This document shows, piece by piece, positions 16,820 through 26,043 of a DNA stretch of 64,000 bases. The stretch is from Oceanospirillum sp047518265. Its GTDB lineage: Bacteria; Pseudomonadota; Gammaproteobacteria; Pseudomonadales; Halomonadaceae. The stretch is from NCBI GenBank assembly GCA_047518265.1, contig JAKZRG010000060.1, forward strand, positions 1 through 64,000, in the 5' to 3' direction. A model generated the notes under the pieces. The model searched no databases, was not told the DNA's origin, and saw only the letters and a program-made list of their open reading frames with translations. The position numbers and the translations under genes are program-made. Position 1 is the first letter of the stretch, and each line of letters starts with the position of its first letter.

Positions 16820-18850
16820 TCAACCATCCTTAGCAAACTCACTCAATTCCTGAGCACTATCACGAATAACCGTCAGATTACGATTAATGCTTTCACAGGT
16901 CATGGTTTGCTCTTCTACGGCTGCTGCAATTTGCGTCATCAAATCACTAATATCTGTGACCTCCTGGGTAATAGCAGACAGAGCATCATTAGATTCACGA
17001 GTAACATCCACACTACTCTGGGCATGAGTTAATCCTTGATCAACGAGAGTCACGGCTTGTTTCACATTGTTTGTCAGATCGGAAATTAACGTACTGATCT
17101 CTTCTGTGGATTGCTGAGTTTTACTGGCAAGGTTACGTACCTCATCGGCAACCACTGCAAATCCTCTTCCCTGCTCTCCTGCCCTAGCGGCTTCGATGGC
17201 AGCATTTAAGGCCAAAAGGTTCGTTTGTTCTGCAATAGAACTGATGACATCTACAATATTATTAATCTCATCAGTACTCACTGAGACCTTACTGACAGCA
17301 TCACTGGTTTTACTGATATCCTCTGATAGCTGCTGAACCTCATTAACCGCATTACCCAAACGCGTTTTAACAGACTGTACCGATTCCACCACATCTTTGG
17401 CATTATCTGCAGAGCGGGCGGTTAGTTGAGAGACTTCAGCAATTGTTTGTGTCATTTCAGCCGTAGCAGTGGCAACGTTATCGATTTCATCTCCTTGACG
17501 GGTGGTATTCTCAAGAATCTTCCCTGAACGGTGGTGCAACATCTGTTCTATCTCTTGGCGTTTCTCTGCCATATTGTTAAGCGCATGACTGACAATATCG
17601 CCATCTCCACGACTGTCCATTTTGACCGAAAAATCCCCTCGACTAATTGCCTGGCATACCTTACTAATGCCCTTATAAGAATGAACGACACTATGTAATG
17701 CTTGTGTTAACTCACCAATTTCATCGTTCACCTTAGACGGTTTAGCCGTCTCTGAGAGATTAATATTGCCACAACTAATATTTCTTGCTTGATCTGCAGC
17801 GGTACGAATACGCTGAGAAATAGAGGATATAAACCACAGAGACAAGGCCAAAATTACCAGTACACCAATCAATCCTTTACCCAATAAGAGATATAACTGT
17901 GCATACAAAGGATCCGTTATGCGCTCCTCTGCGGTTCTTTGCACCAGAACCCAATCCCCTGAATGGATTCGCCCAAAAGCATAGTAATAACTCACGTTAT
18001 CTGTCGGATCATCCCCCAACAAAATATCTGCATTACTTTTTCCCTGACGAAAAGCAGAGAACAAGCTGGCATAAGAAGTATCTTTCAGCGCTTTGGTTTT
18101 TAGCGTTTTAGCTTGAGTTGTAGCAGCAATAAAGCTTCCCTGACGACTCAGTAAAAAATAATCCTGATTGGTTGACGCTTTCAATTTGCCCAGCAAGTTA
18201 TCAATGTCATCCAACGCCCGATCCACGCCGGCAATACCTTTAAACTGACCATTGATAACGATGGGGTAGGTTTGCTCAACAATCATATTGCCTTCATAAA
18301 CATAAGGCTCCGTAACAAGTCCTGTTGGTTTACCAGAACTGACAAACAACTTTCTCACACCGTCATAATAAAGACTCGATTCCATATCCACTAAAGGTGC
18401 CAAACTAAAGCCACCTCCATCACGATACCAGTAAGGTAAAAAGCGCCCACTGTTATCCATCGACTCTGAGGGTAGTTCAGAGTTTAGAGTGCTTTTATCC
18501 TGACCATCTGCATTCGGCTCGTAACCAAAATAGGCACCCGCTAGCCACGGATTATCTTTTAAGACAGCGCGAGCATAATTTAATGATGTTTCACGGTCTC
18601 CCAAAAGACCACTGGCCTGAACTTGCGCCATTGTCATTGCCGTCTGCAAAGCCATGGCATTTTCTTTCTCGATAATTCCAGCCGTGTTTTTCACCTCACT
18701 GATCAGAGAAGTTTCAGCTTTAAGGGTCAATTCATCCATTTGAAACAGAGTGTTTAAAATAATAATCACTAAAAATATGATTAAAGTGGGCAAAACCATG
18801 TAGAGCAATATCCTGCCTTTCAGGCTTTTACCGAATGAGTAAGAAGTCAT
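16820..18850 (-). CDS. Methyl-accepting chemotaxis protein with a dCache-type sensor
   Basis: The protein has 676 residues. A membrane segment near residues 15-37 is followed by a periplasmic Cache-like domain (WLAGAYFGYEPN, then LPYWYRD and GIAGVDRALDDI) of about 270 residues, a second membrane segment near 325-345, and HAMP. The cytoplasmic signalling domain carries the highly conserved tip NLLALNAAIEAARAGEQGRG. It controls flagellar direction through CheA/CheW. dCache receptors commonly bind amino acids or amines; the ligand here is unknown. AAAGGATGAG precedes the ATG. No che genes are nearby, as is usual for orphan receptors. Confidence 0.93.
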   Translation of the reverse strand: MTSYSFGKSLKGRILLYMVLPTLIIFLVIIILNTLFQMDELTLKAETSLISEVKNTAGIIEKENAMALQTAMTMAQVQASGLLGDRETSLNYARAVLKDNPWLAGAYFGYEPNADGQDKSTLNSELPSESMDNSGRFLPYWYRDGGGFSLAPLVDMESSLYYDGVRKLFVSSGKPTGLVTEPYVYEGNMIVEQTYPIVINGQFKGIAGVDRALDDIDNLLGKLKASTNQDYFLLSRQGSFIAATTQAKTLKTKALKDTSYASLFSAFRQGKSNADILLGDDPTDNVSYYYAFGRIHSGDWVLVQRTAEERITDPLYAQLYLLLGKGLIGVLVILALSLWFISSISQRIRTAADQARNISCGNINLSETAKPSKVNDEIGELTQALHSVVHSYKGISKVCQAISRGDFSVKMDSRGDGDIVSHALNNMAEKRQEIEQMLHHRSGKILENTTRQGDEIDNVATATAEMTQTIAEVSQLTARSADNAKDVVESVQSVKTRLGNAVNEVQQLSEDISKTSDAVSKVSVSTDEINNIVDVISSIAEQTNLLALNAAIEAARAGEQGRGFAVVADEVRNLASKTQQSTEEISTLISDLTNNVKQAVTLVDQGLTHAQSSVDVTRESNDALSAITQEVTDISDLMTQIAAAVEEQTMTCESINRNLTVIRDSAQELSEFAKDG

Positions 18851-19251
18851 AGGCTCATCCTTTGCGGTTATTGAAGGATATAGGGTTGGTGATAATAAAC
18901 AGGTTGTTGATTAACTATAGAAGGGATTACAGGCAGAGGTCGGATTAAGCGTCATACACTGTCAGTTACCGCAAGTAGAACAACCTAAAATGAGACCTAA
19001 ATCAAAAATACCTAAGAACATCGCGGAACTCGCCACTGAAGAAAGTAAGGGGTATCAGCCCCTCCGCATCCCTAAAAACAAGGGTTATCACTAGGATGGT
19101 TTTGATCTAATATCTGCTACGCTCACGCCCCCAAGTGCAAGCTACAAACTACGCATATGGAAATATATCAACGAGCAAAAGAAGGTCTCGATAATCTCAG
19201 GTCTAGAGCATATCTATTGCCATCTAGCTTAATTCAATAAGGAATTTTAAA
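18851..19251. other. Gap upstream of the chemoreceptor; only tiny open frames
   Basis: It holds the promoter region of the chemoreceptor. Two very short plus-strand frames (18990-19094, 34 residues; 19157-19240, 27 residues) lack a convincing ribosome site and are not called. No clear repeat or RNA element was seen. Confidence 0.3.
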
Positions 19252-19674
19252 GTGAAATGTACTTCTTGTGATAAGGATATACGTATTAATTTTGGTAACG
19301 CTTCAAGAGTTTTATGCCAATCATGTAACGATGAAAAAAAAGATCTTCCTGAAGAATCTGTTACGAATAATGCTCCAGCGTCTAATATGGAGAAAGCTGA
19401 ATCAAATTATTCAACTGCCATCGGTGTTGCAAATATCCTAATGTATTGTGGCTGGTTTATCGTTGCAATTGGAATTATAGCTGCATTTATGGGCCTTGGG
19501 AGCATAAGTAAATATGCGACGGGACTCCAAATATTAATATCTACAGGGCCTGGAATCGGAGTCGCTATATCAGGGTTATTTATGGTGGCAACATCTCAGG
19601 TGACACGAGCAGTTGTGGATACAGCTGATAACTCAAGAGAAATGCTGAAACTCCTACAAAATAAAAATAACTAA
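19252..19674 (+). CDS. Small zinc-ribbon membrane protein
   Basis: The protein has 140 residues, starting at GTG with AAGGA 8 bases upstream. C3-TS-C6 and C23-QS-C26 form a short N-terminal zinc ribbon. Two hydrophobic segments at about 60-85 and 92-115 are likely transmembrane, followed by a polar tail. I know of no function; small proteins of this layout occur widely as uncharacterised membrane proteins. It is monocistronic with its own terminator. Confidence 0.6.
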   Translation: MKCTSCDKDIRINFGNASRVLCQSCNDEKKDLPEESVTNNAPASNMEKAESNYSTAIGVANILMYCGWFIVAIGIIAAFMGLGSISKYATGLQILISTGPGIGVAISGLFMVATSQVTRAVVDTADNSREMLKLLQNKNN

Positions 19675-19690
19675 TTACACACACTATAAC

Positions 19691-19723
19691 GAGCACCTTA
19701 AAGCATACCCAAGGTGCTTTTCT
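19691..19723 (+). terminator. Rho-independent terminator
   Basis: AGCACCTT and AAGGTGCT pair across 11 bases and are followed by TTTTCT. It ends the zinc-ribbon membrane protein transcript. Confidence 0.7.
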
Positions 19724-19788
19724 CTACAAATCGCCGCCCCTCCCCCTTTCCGATAATTGATTAAGCGCAAAATTTAAGCTAGGGGGAC

Positions 19789-19844
19789 TTGAAATTCGTT
19801 AATATGTTAATTATATTGGACTCATTAGTTAACATATTAACTAG
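19789..19844 (+). promoter_or_regulatory. Sigma70 promoter overlapped by a 13-bp operator pair
   Basis: TTGAAA (19789-19794) and TATATT (19812-19817) are separated by 17 bases. GTTAATATGTTAA (19798-19810), in the spacer, is a perfect inverted copy of TTAACATATTAAC (19829-19841), which lies just past the expected start of transcription. This layout suggests repression by a dimeric regulator bridging both sites. The right site, extended to 19825-19844, recurs with 17 of 20 matches at 53959-53978. Confidence 0.7.
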
Positions 19845-19959
19845 TTTCTTCTCGATTAGGGTTTAGCCACACAAAACGAGGGGAAACTAAAAAGCTAAAA
19901 AAGCTGTTAGCCATAACGTTGGTATCAGCACAATAAGAAATAACAGAGGGTTTAAGAAG

Positions 19960-20811
19960 ATGGGCGAAATCGTTTTAGCCGCAAAAGTGACTCACGTTCC
20001 GACGATGTTAATGTCTGAGAATCCTGGCCCATTGGAAGGTAAGCGTCAGCAAGCCATTGATGGTCACAAGGAAATCGCTCGTCGTGCCCGTGCTGCTGGT
20101 GCGGATACTGTTGTTGTGATCGATACTCACTGGTTGGTAAATGCGGGTTACCACGTTAACGCTTCTGACCATTTTGAAGGTAACTTCACCAGTCATGAGT
20201 TCCCACACTTTATCCAAAATCTGGGTTATGAATACAAGGGTAATTCTGCTCTGGGTGATTTGATTGCAGAGAAAGCCACTGAGAAAGGTGTTCACACCCT
20301 ATCTCACCAGGTTGAATCTCTGACTCTTGAGTACGGTACTCTGGTGCCTATGCGTTATATGAACCCAGAATCTGATCTGAAAGTCGTCTCCATCGCCGGT
20401 TGGTGTACAGTTCACAGCATCGAATCTTCTCGCATTTTAGGTGAAGCGATCCGTGAAGCCGTTGAAGCCAGCGATAGCAAGGTTCTACTGATTGCTTCGG
20501 GTTCTCTGTCTCACCAGATCTGGGCCAATGATGACTACGCAGCAAACAACGGTACATTCACTATCTCCAGTGAGTTTAACCGTCAAATGGATCTGCGTGT
20601 TCTGGATCTGTGGCAACAAGGTGAATACGCCACCTTCTTGAAAATGCTGGGTGAGTACTCTGCTAAATGTAGCGGTGAAGGCGGTATGCACGATACAGCT
20701 ATGCTGTTTGGTGCTCTGGGTTGGGATAAGTATGAAGGTAAAGCTGAAATCATCGGTGAGTACTTCCCAAGCTCTGGTACAGGTCAGGTTAACGTTGCCT
20801 TTGAAGTTTAA
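19960..20811 (+). CDS. HpaD-like class III extradiol dioxygenase (3,4-dihydroxyphenylacetate 2,3-dioxygenase type)
   Basis: The protein has 283 residues and resembles E. coli HpaD along its length: LAAKVTHVPTM, GHKEIARRARAAGADTVVV, DTHWLVN, ADHFEG-like SDHFEGNFTS, LEYGTLVPMRYM and SSGTGQVN at the end. The family (LigB superfamily) uses Fe(II), bound by His and Glu residues, to open the catechol ring of homoprotocatechuate. It is the first gene of an operon with a GlcG/HbpS-like protein and an aldehyde dehydrogenase; the rest of the hpa pathway is absent nearby, so the real substrate may be a related catechol. Biased codon use suggests strong expression. Confidence 0.85.
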   Translation: MGEIVLAAKVTHVPTMLMSENPGPLEGKRQQAIDGHKEIARRARAAGADTVVVIDTHWLVNAGYHVNASDHFEGNFTSHEFPHFIQNLGYEYKGNSALGDLIAEKATEKGVHTLSHQVESLTLEYGTLVPMRYMNPESDLKVVSIAGWCTVHSIESSRILGEAIREAVEASDSKVLLIASGSLSHQIWANDDYAANNGTFTISSEFNRQMDLRVLDLWQQGEYATFLKMLGEYSAKCSGEGGMHDTAMLFGALGWDKYEGKAEIIGEYFPSSGTGQVNVAFEV

Positions 20812-20985
20812 TGCTTATCAAGTATTAAGCTGATCCGACAGCAATAAAGGGGTAGGCCTGCTTATCCCTTTAGTCTGACCTCTGCTCTGATTAAGTACCT
20901 CCTTATTTTTTGACAATTCAGGTGAATCTCCCCCTGTTAGCCATCAAATATCACTCTTTATCTCTTATTGAACGGCATCACGACT

Positions 20986-21411
20986 ATGTTTATCGAGGAA
21001 CACTCCCTGGATTGGCAATCAGCGGCTTTAATGGCCCATGCTGCTTGTGAATATGCACAAGGCCAAGGTCTAAAAATTTGTGCTTATGTTGTGGATCGCC
21101 ATGGTAATCCTTTAGCGATGCAACGTATTAACCATGCGCCTTCTTATTGTACCGGTATTGCAGAAGGTAAGTCCCGTACAGCGTCTAGTTTTGGTTTCCC
21201 GACCAGTCAATGGGAAAGCCGTTTAGGTGAGAAACCACATCTGCTAAACGGTCTAAGCCAACAACCCGGCTTAGTCACTTTTGGTGGTGGTATTCCGGTG
21301 ATTAAAGACGGTGTAGTACTGGGTGCTATTGGTGTTTCCGGTGCATCCGAGCAGCAAGACGGTGAATGTGCTCAAGCAGGTATTGATGCCCTGTTAAAAG
21401 CACAAGGTTAA
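20986..21411 (+). CDS. GlcG/HbpS family (DUF336) protein
   Basis: The protein has 141 residues from ATG 20986; an in-frame TTG at 20968 is an alternative, and neither has a strong ribosome site. The pattern AYVVDRHGNPLAMQR, then KSRTASSFGFPT and the C-terminal GGGIPVIKDGVVLGAIGVSG is that of the GlcG/HbpS family. Members bind haem or corrinoids, or accompany aromatic and alcohol oxidation genes, without a settled role. Its place between a dioxygenase and an aldehyde dehydrogenase agrees with such an accessory role. Confidence 0.85.
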   Translation: MFIEEHSLDWQSAALMAHAACEYAQGQGLKICAYVVDRHGNPLAMQRINHAPSYCTGIAEGKSRTASSFGFPTSQWESRLGEKPHLLNGLSQQPGLVTFGGGIPVIKDGVVLGAIGVSGASEQQDGECAQAGIDALLKAQG

Positions 21412-21590
21412 GTCTCAATAGCGAATAGCGATTTTAAAAACGGTCGTTATAACGCGAAAAAGCTGAACACTGTATTAAGAGGCTGCGTGGTCTCTAACCC
21501 GAAGCAGATTCAGTGGATAAAACATAATTAATAGATCTATAAACATTACCAAAGCACTTTTAAAAACAGCACTGCTGACAGGAAATTACC

Positions 21591-23024
21591 ATGTTAAAGG
21601 CCAGCTACCCTTACTTTCTAGCCAACCGTCCAGAAGCGCCTAATGCGGATCTGGCAGTTACCGATAAATACAGTGGCGAAGTGGCTACCCGTGTGGCTAT
21701 GGCAGATACTGATGCCATCGACCGTGCCATTGAAGCGGCTAAAAATGCAGCTGAGCCGATGCGCAAAATGCCTGCCTATCAACGCCAAGCGGTATTGAAT
21801 CACTGTGTTAAACGTTTTGAAGAACGTTATGAAGAGCTGGCCGTTGCTCTGTGTATCGAAGCCGGTAAACCCATTAAAGATGCCCGTGGTGAAGTAACTC
21901 GCCTGATCGATACCTTCCGCATCGCGGCAGAAGAGTCCGTACGTATCGGTGGTGAAGTGATACCTATGGATATCAATCCACGTGCTAACGGTTATTCCGG
22001 TATGTGGAAACGTGTGCCTATTGGTCCATGTTCTTTTATTTCTCCATTTAACTTCCCATTAAACTTGGCAGCTCATAAGGTTGCTCCGGCGATTGCTGCT
22101 GGTTGTCCTTTTGTACTGAAGCCTGCCAGTCTGACGCCTATCGGCGCGCTGATTATCGGTGAAGTACTGGCAGAAACGGATCTACCAGAAGGAGCGTTCT
22201 CTGTACTGCCTTGTCACCGTGATGGTGCTGATCTGTTCACTACGGATGACCGTCTGAAGCTGCTGAGCTTTACCGGTTCTCCAGACGTAGGATGGAAACT
22301 AAAAGCCAAAGCCGGTAAAAAACCCGTGGTTCTGGAACTGGGTGGTAACGCAGCCTGTTTGGTCGATGAAGGTACAGATATCGAAGATGCGGTAACCCGT
22401 ATCGTCTTTGGTGCTTACTACCAATCCGGTCAAAGCTGTATCAGTGTTCAGCGTATTATGGTGCACGATAGCCTGTATGACGCGGTACGTGACAAGCTGA
22501 CCTCTGCTGTTAAAGCCCTGAAAATGGGTGATCCAAAAGATGAGTCTACCTTCATCGGCCCAATGATTTCGGAAAAAGAAGCTCAGCGACTACACGGTTG
22601 GGTAGAAGAAGCCGTTAACAATGGTGCAACCCTACTGTGCGGCGGTGAGCTTGATGGCGCCATGCTACAAGCCACTCTGCTGGAAAATGTTGGTGCGGAT
22701 CAAACCGTTAATAACGAAGAGGCCTTTGGCCCAGTAGCAGTATTGTCTCGTTTCAGTGATTTTGATGAAGCACTGGAAGAGATCAACAACAGTGACTTTG
22801 GCCTACAAGCCGGTATCTTCACAAAAGATATCTACAAAGCCCATAAAGCCTGGGATGAGCTGGATGTAGGTGGCGTGGTTATCGGTGATGTACCGTCTTG
22901 GCGTGTAGATCATATGCCCTACGGCGGCGTAAAAGACAGTGGCCTGGGCCGTGAAGGTGTCCGGTACGCTATTGAAGATATGACCGAACTGCGTCTGATG
23001 GTATTGCGTAATCCGAATCCATAA
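21591..23024 (+). CDS. NAD(P)-dependent aldehyde dehydrogenase
   Basis: The protein has 477 residues. The ALDH core is complete: FNFPLNLAAHKVAPAIAAG, SFTGSPDVGW, VLELGGNAACL with Glu249, and GQSCISVQR with catalytic Cys283. It is not close in sequence to HpaE, but in the operon with an HpaD-like dioxygenase it could oxidise the semialdehyde formed by ring cleavage (inference). Related proteins are annotated for lactaldehyde or phosphonoacetaldehyde. The start has AGGAAATTACC upstream. A strong terminator follows 110 bases after the stop. Confidence 0.88.
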   Translation: MLKASYPYFLANRPEAPNADLAVTDKYSGEVATRVAMADTDAIDRAIEAAKNAAEPMRKMPAYQRQAVLNHCVKRFEERYEELAVALCIEAGKPIKDARGEVTRLIDTFRIAAEESVRIGGEVIPMDINPRANGYSGMWKRVPIGPCSFISPFNFPLNLAAHKVAPAIAAGCPFVLKPASLTPIGALIIGEVLAETDLPEGAFSVLPCHRDGADLFTTDDRLKLLSFTGSPDVGWKLKAKAGKKPVVLELGGNAACLVDEGTDIEDAVTRIVFGAYYQSGQSCISVQRIMVHDSLYDAVRDKLTSAVKALKMGDPKDESTFIGPMISEKEAQRLHGWVEEAVNNGATLLCGGELDGAMLQATLLENVGADQTVNNEEAFGPVAVLSRFSDFDEALEEINNSDFGLQAGIFTKDIYKAHKAWDELDVGGVVIGDVPSWRVDHMPYGGVKDSGLGREGVRYAIEDMTELRLMVLRNPNP

Positions 23025-23136
23025 AGGCTGGAGGCTGGAGCCAAATATTAAGTCATCGGCTAATACTCTCAGCCGTTAATAGCACAGTCTTTATTGAATG
23101 CTAGACCCCGCAGTGTGACTTCGGTTGCCTGTATTT

Positions 23137-23175
23137 GCCTGACTCAGGGTTTCACGCTCTGAGTCAGGCTTTTTT
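23137..23175 (+). terminator. Strong rho-independent terminator of the dioxygenase operon
   Basis: GCCTGACTCAG and CTGAGTCAGGC pair perfectly across 11 bases and are followed by TTTTTT. Confidence 0.9.
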
Positions 23176-23265
23176 AGTTTTAAAACCCATACCGAAAACA
23201 CTCTGATATTAAGCTTGATGCTTAACTAATCTGGGTAGGTGTAATGTCACAGGGAAACAATCGAG

Positions 23266-24444
23266 ATGTCCGATAAAAATTTATCCCCTCCTATGACCAT
23301 GCTGTTGGCCATGGCCATTGCTAGTCCTGTGGCACTGAATATATTTGCCCCCATTATGCCGGGGTTGGTGGAAACCTTTTCCACGGATCAGTTTACCGTG
23401 CAGTTAGGTTTCACCCTATATCTGTTAACCCTAGCTATTGGTCAGTTTTTTAGTGGCCCACTGGCAGATCGTTATGGTCGCAGGCCGGTCTTGCTTTGGG
23501 GCTTTATTATCCATGTACTGGGTTGTTTGTTGGCGGCTATGGCTGCGGATATCTGGCAGGTATTGATGGGGCGGATTTTACAAGCCCTCGGTGGCTGTAC
23601 CGGTATGTTGCTGGCTCGCAGTATTCTGGTGGAACAACATGGCCGAGATAAAGCGGCGGGGTATTTGGGTTATATCACATTAGGCATTGCCACCTCTCAA
23701 GCCTTGGCCCCCACCATAGGCGGTTATTTGAATATCGCCGTTGGCTGGCAATCGGTATTTTATCTCTCCATGATTCTGGGTTCTTTGGTTTGGGCAGCCG
23801 CGATCTACTATGTGCCAGAAAGCGCAAAAGAGAGAAATACAACGGGTGGTATTGGGCAGATTTTTGCCAAATATAAAGAGGTACTGCAAAGCCGACAGTA
23901 CGTGTATATGGTGCTATCAAGCACCCTGATCGCCTCCTGCTTTTTTGCTTTTATGACCAGCGCACCCTTTATAGTGGATCAGGAACTGGCCGGAGACTCT
24001 GCCGATTACGGTAACTGGTTTCTACTGGTAGCCGGGGGATTTTTCTTTGGTAGCATGACCGCAGGAAAGATCTCCGCCAAGCTCGGCGTCAATCGTATGA
24101 TTCCGCTAGGACATAGCCTGTCCCTGCTAGCGGCAGCTTTAATGCTAAGCCTTTTCCTAATTCAGGGTGTCAGCTATATGGCGTTATTTGTCCCGATGAC
24201 TTTATTTACCTTTGGTCGAGGTCTCAGCCAGCCCAGCGCCCAGTCCGCCGCGATTAGTACCGCCAAAGGCGCACCAGCCACAGCCACCGGTATGCTGGGG
24301 TTTATTCAATTGCTGGTAGGCTCTGCCGTGGCTCAGATAACACCACAGATAATACAGATCGATATTGCGCTATTACCAGCCACGCTGCTTATTGCGGCAA
24401 CACTGGCTTTATTTACTTTTAGATTGGGTCGGGGACAGGATTAA
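23266..24444 (+). CDS. Bcr/CflA-type MFS efflux transporter
   Basis: The protein has 392 residues with twelve predicted membrane segments. The family marker GPLADRYGRRPVLLWG (motif A) follows helix 2, and MGRILQALGGCTGMLLARSI is typical of Bcr/CflA drug-resistance exporters. It expels small molecules in exchange for protons. It lies downstream of the dioxygenase operon's terminator, so it is a separate unit, perhaps exporting a toxic intermediate. The start is ATG 23266; the upstream GGGAAACAATCGAG provides only a modest ribosome site. Confidence 0.88.
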   Translation: MSDKNLSPPMTMLLAMAIASPVALNIFAPIMPGLVETFSTDQFTVQLGFTLYLLTLAIGQFFSGPLADRYGRRPVLLWGFIIHVLGCLLAAMAADIWQVLMGRILQALGGCTGMLLARSILVEQHGRDKAAGYLGYITLGIATSQALAPTIGGYLNIAVGWQSVFYLSMILGSLVWAAAIYYVPESAKERNTTGGIGQIFAKYKEVLQSRQYVYMVLSSTLIASCFFAFMTSAPFIVDQELAGDSADYGNWFLLVAGGFFFGSMTAGKISAKLGVNRMIPLGHSLSLLAAALMLSLFLIQGVSYMALFVPMTLFTFGRGLSQPSAQSAAISTAKGAPATATGMLGFIQLLVGSAVAQITPQIIQIDIALLPATLLIAATLALFTFRLGRGQD

Positions 24445-24483
24445 ACACAAAAACATAAGTCTTTCTGCGGAGTAACCAATACT

Positions 24484-24514
24484 GTAGCGCGGATAAGCCA
24501 GAGGCGCATCCGCG
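24484..24514 (+). repeat. Dispersed palindromic repeat, copy 1
   Basis: This 31-base sequence (starting GTAGCGCGGATAAGCCAGA) recurs in inverted orientation at 38914-38944 with 30 of 31 bases identical. A diverged pair lies at 36076-36162. The CGGAT...ATCCG ends make it self-complementary. Such repeats are common between genes in gammaproteobacteria. Confidence 0.65.
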
Positions 24515-24575
24515 AATACTCTGTCACTCCTGATAAGAATTTTTGTTTAACTACTTAATTCTGATCATATAGAAA

Positions 24576-24616
24576 AGAAAAAAGCCCTTGCCGATAATCA
24601 CCGACAAAGAGCCTTC
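24576..24616 (-). terminator. Probable terminator of the polyamine-binding protein gene
   Basis: On the minus strand an imperfect stem (AAGGCTCTTTG with CAAGGGCTT) is followed by six Ts and TCTTTTC. It begins about 20 bases after the stop. Confidence 0.5.
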
Positions 24617-24636
24617 TCATAAAGATATTAACCGAT

Positions 24637-25752
24637 CTAACGATTAGTCTTTAGATTGGTCCAAGCACGGCTTAACAAGCGATCGTATTTAGCGCTATGG
24701 GCTTTTTGTGAAAACAGTCGCTGTTTTACCTCATCTGACGGATACAGGCTTGGATCGTTTCTCACTTCGTCTAATAAAAACGGTTCAGAGGCTAAGTTAG
24801 GCACGGCAAAGTAGGCGTAGTTAGAGATACCCGCACCACTCTCACCTTTCAGCAAATAGTTAATAAACTGATAAGCCGCTTCAGGATGAGGCGCATCCTT
24901 TGGAATCGCCATCAGATCAAACCAGGCCAAAGTCCCCTCTTTAGGAATCACATATTGCAGGCTAATATTCTGACCCGCTTCATCCGCACGCATCTGCGCC
25001 TGACCAATATCACCGTTATAGCCCAGTGCTAAACAGATATCGCCATTGGCCAAATCAGCAATATATTTATTGGAAGCAAACTGCTTAATATGAAGCCGTA
25101 CCGACTTCATCAACTTAGAGGCTTTTTTCAGATCGGATTTCTTTTCGGAGTTAGGGTCTAAACCCAAATAATTAAGCGCAATAGAGGTCACCTCAGCCGG
25201 TGAATCCAGCACACTGATACCACAATCTGCAAACTTAGCGGCTAACTCAGGCTTAAATATCAGATCTAGCGTATTGGTGGGCATATCACCAATTCGGGCT
25301 TTGATCATTTCGATGTTATAACCCAAGCCTACCGTACCCCAGGTGTAAGGCACGTTATGCTGATTACCCGGATCATGCTGTGCAATCTTATTTAAAAGAT
25401 CTTTATCCAGATTACCGTAATGGCTGAGCTTGCTATGATCGATCTGGGTATAGATCCCTGCTTTGGCCTGACGCTCTAAAAATGAACCGGCGGGCACCAC
25501 CACATCATAGCCTGAGCCACTGGTCATCATTTTGGCTTCCAACACCTCGTTGGAATCGTAAACGTCGTAGTTTACTTTGATGCCTGTTTCTTGCTCAAAA
25601 GCCTTGATCACCGCAGGATCGATATAATCCGGCCAATTATAAAAATTAAGAACCTTTTCTTCGGCTTGAGCGGCCACCGGTATGAATAAAGAGGGAATGG
25701 ATAAAGTAGCTGTCAGGATGGCGGTCAGCGTTGTTCTTGTTGTCATCATCAT
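24637..25752 (-). CDS. potF: Periplasmic polyamine-binding protein (PotF/SpuD type)
   Basis: The protein has 371 residues with a signal peptide ending at about residue 30 (VAAQAEE). LNFYNWPDYIDPAVIKAFE, the VYDSNEVLEAKMM segment and PYTWGTVGLGYN are diagnostic of PotF/SpuD/SpuE-type putrescine or spermidine receptors. It would deliver the ligand to an ABC transporter, but no potGHI-like genes lie beside it, so it is an orphan receptor here. The start follows GGAG; three ATGs in a row make the exact start uncertain by one or two codons. Neighbouring speB supports a role in polyamine or agmatine use. Confidence 0.88.
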   Translation of the reverse strand: MMMTTRTTLTAILTATLSIPSLFIPVAAQAEEKVLNFYNWPDYIDPAVIKAFEQETGIKVNYDVYDSNEVLEAKMMTSGSGYDVVVPAGSFLERQAKAGIYTQIDHSKLSHYGNLDKDLLNKIAQHDPGNQHNVPYTWGTVGLGYNIEMIKARIGDMPTNTLDLIFKPELAAKFADCGISVLDSPAEVTSIALNYLGLDPNSEKKSDLKKASKLMKSVRLHIKQFASNKYIADLANGDICLALGYNGDIGQAQMRADEAGQNISLQYVIPKEGTLAWFDLMAIPKDAPHPEAAYQFINYLLKGESGAGISNYAYFAVPNLASEPFLLDEVRNDPSLYPSDEVKQRLFSQKAHSAKYDRLLSRAWTNLKTNR

Positions 25753-25983
25753 GTGCTCCAGGTTAGCGTTTCCGATAAAAGCCTTATTGGGGCTTTCACA
25801 AATTGTCTAAAAGTGGCTAACCCACTGGAAACTCCAATAGGGTAGCCGAAGGAGAAACGGCATAACGCTCGGCTCTGTTTAACTATTTTGGCGGGCTACC
25901 TTTAAGCATAGCTTCGCCATCATTCCTTTTGGAATGTTGAAAAGTAGACGGTAGAAAAGCAGGCCAAGTGTTAGGAAATAGTA

Positions 25984-26019
25984 GAAAAAGAGCTAAGGCG
26001 CAGAACGCTTACGCCTTAG
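25984..26019 (-). terminator. Rho-independent terminator of speB
   Basis: On the minus strand CTAAGGCG and CGCCTTAG pair across 11 bases and are followed by CTCTTTTTC, 25 bases after the speB stop. It separates speB from potF. Confidence 0.75.
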
Positions 26020-26043
26020 CGAGAGGTATTCATTCAATAAGGA

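Noticed and set aside
19157..19240. 27-codon frame upstream of the zinc-ribbon membrane protein
   Set aside because: Too short, no ribosome site and no recognisable motif.
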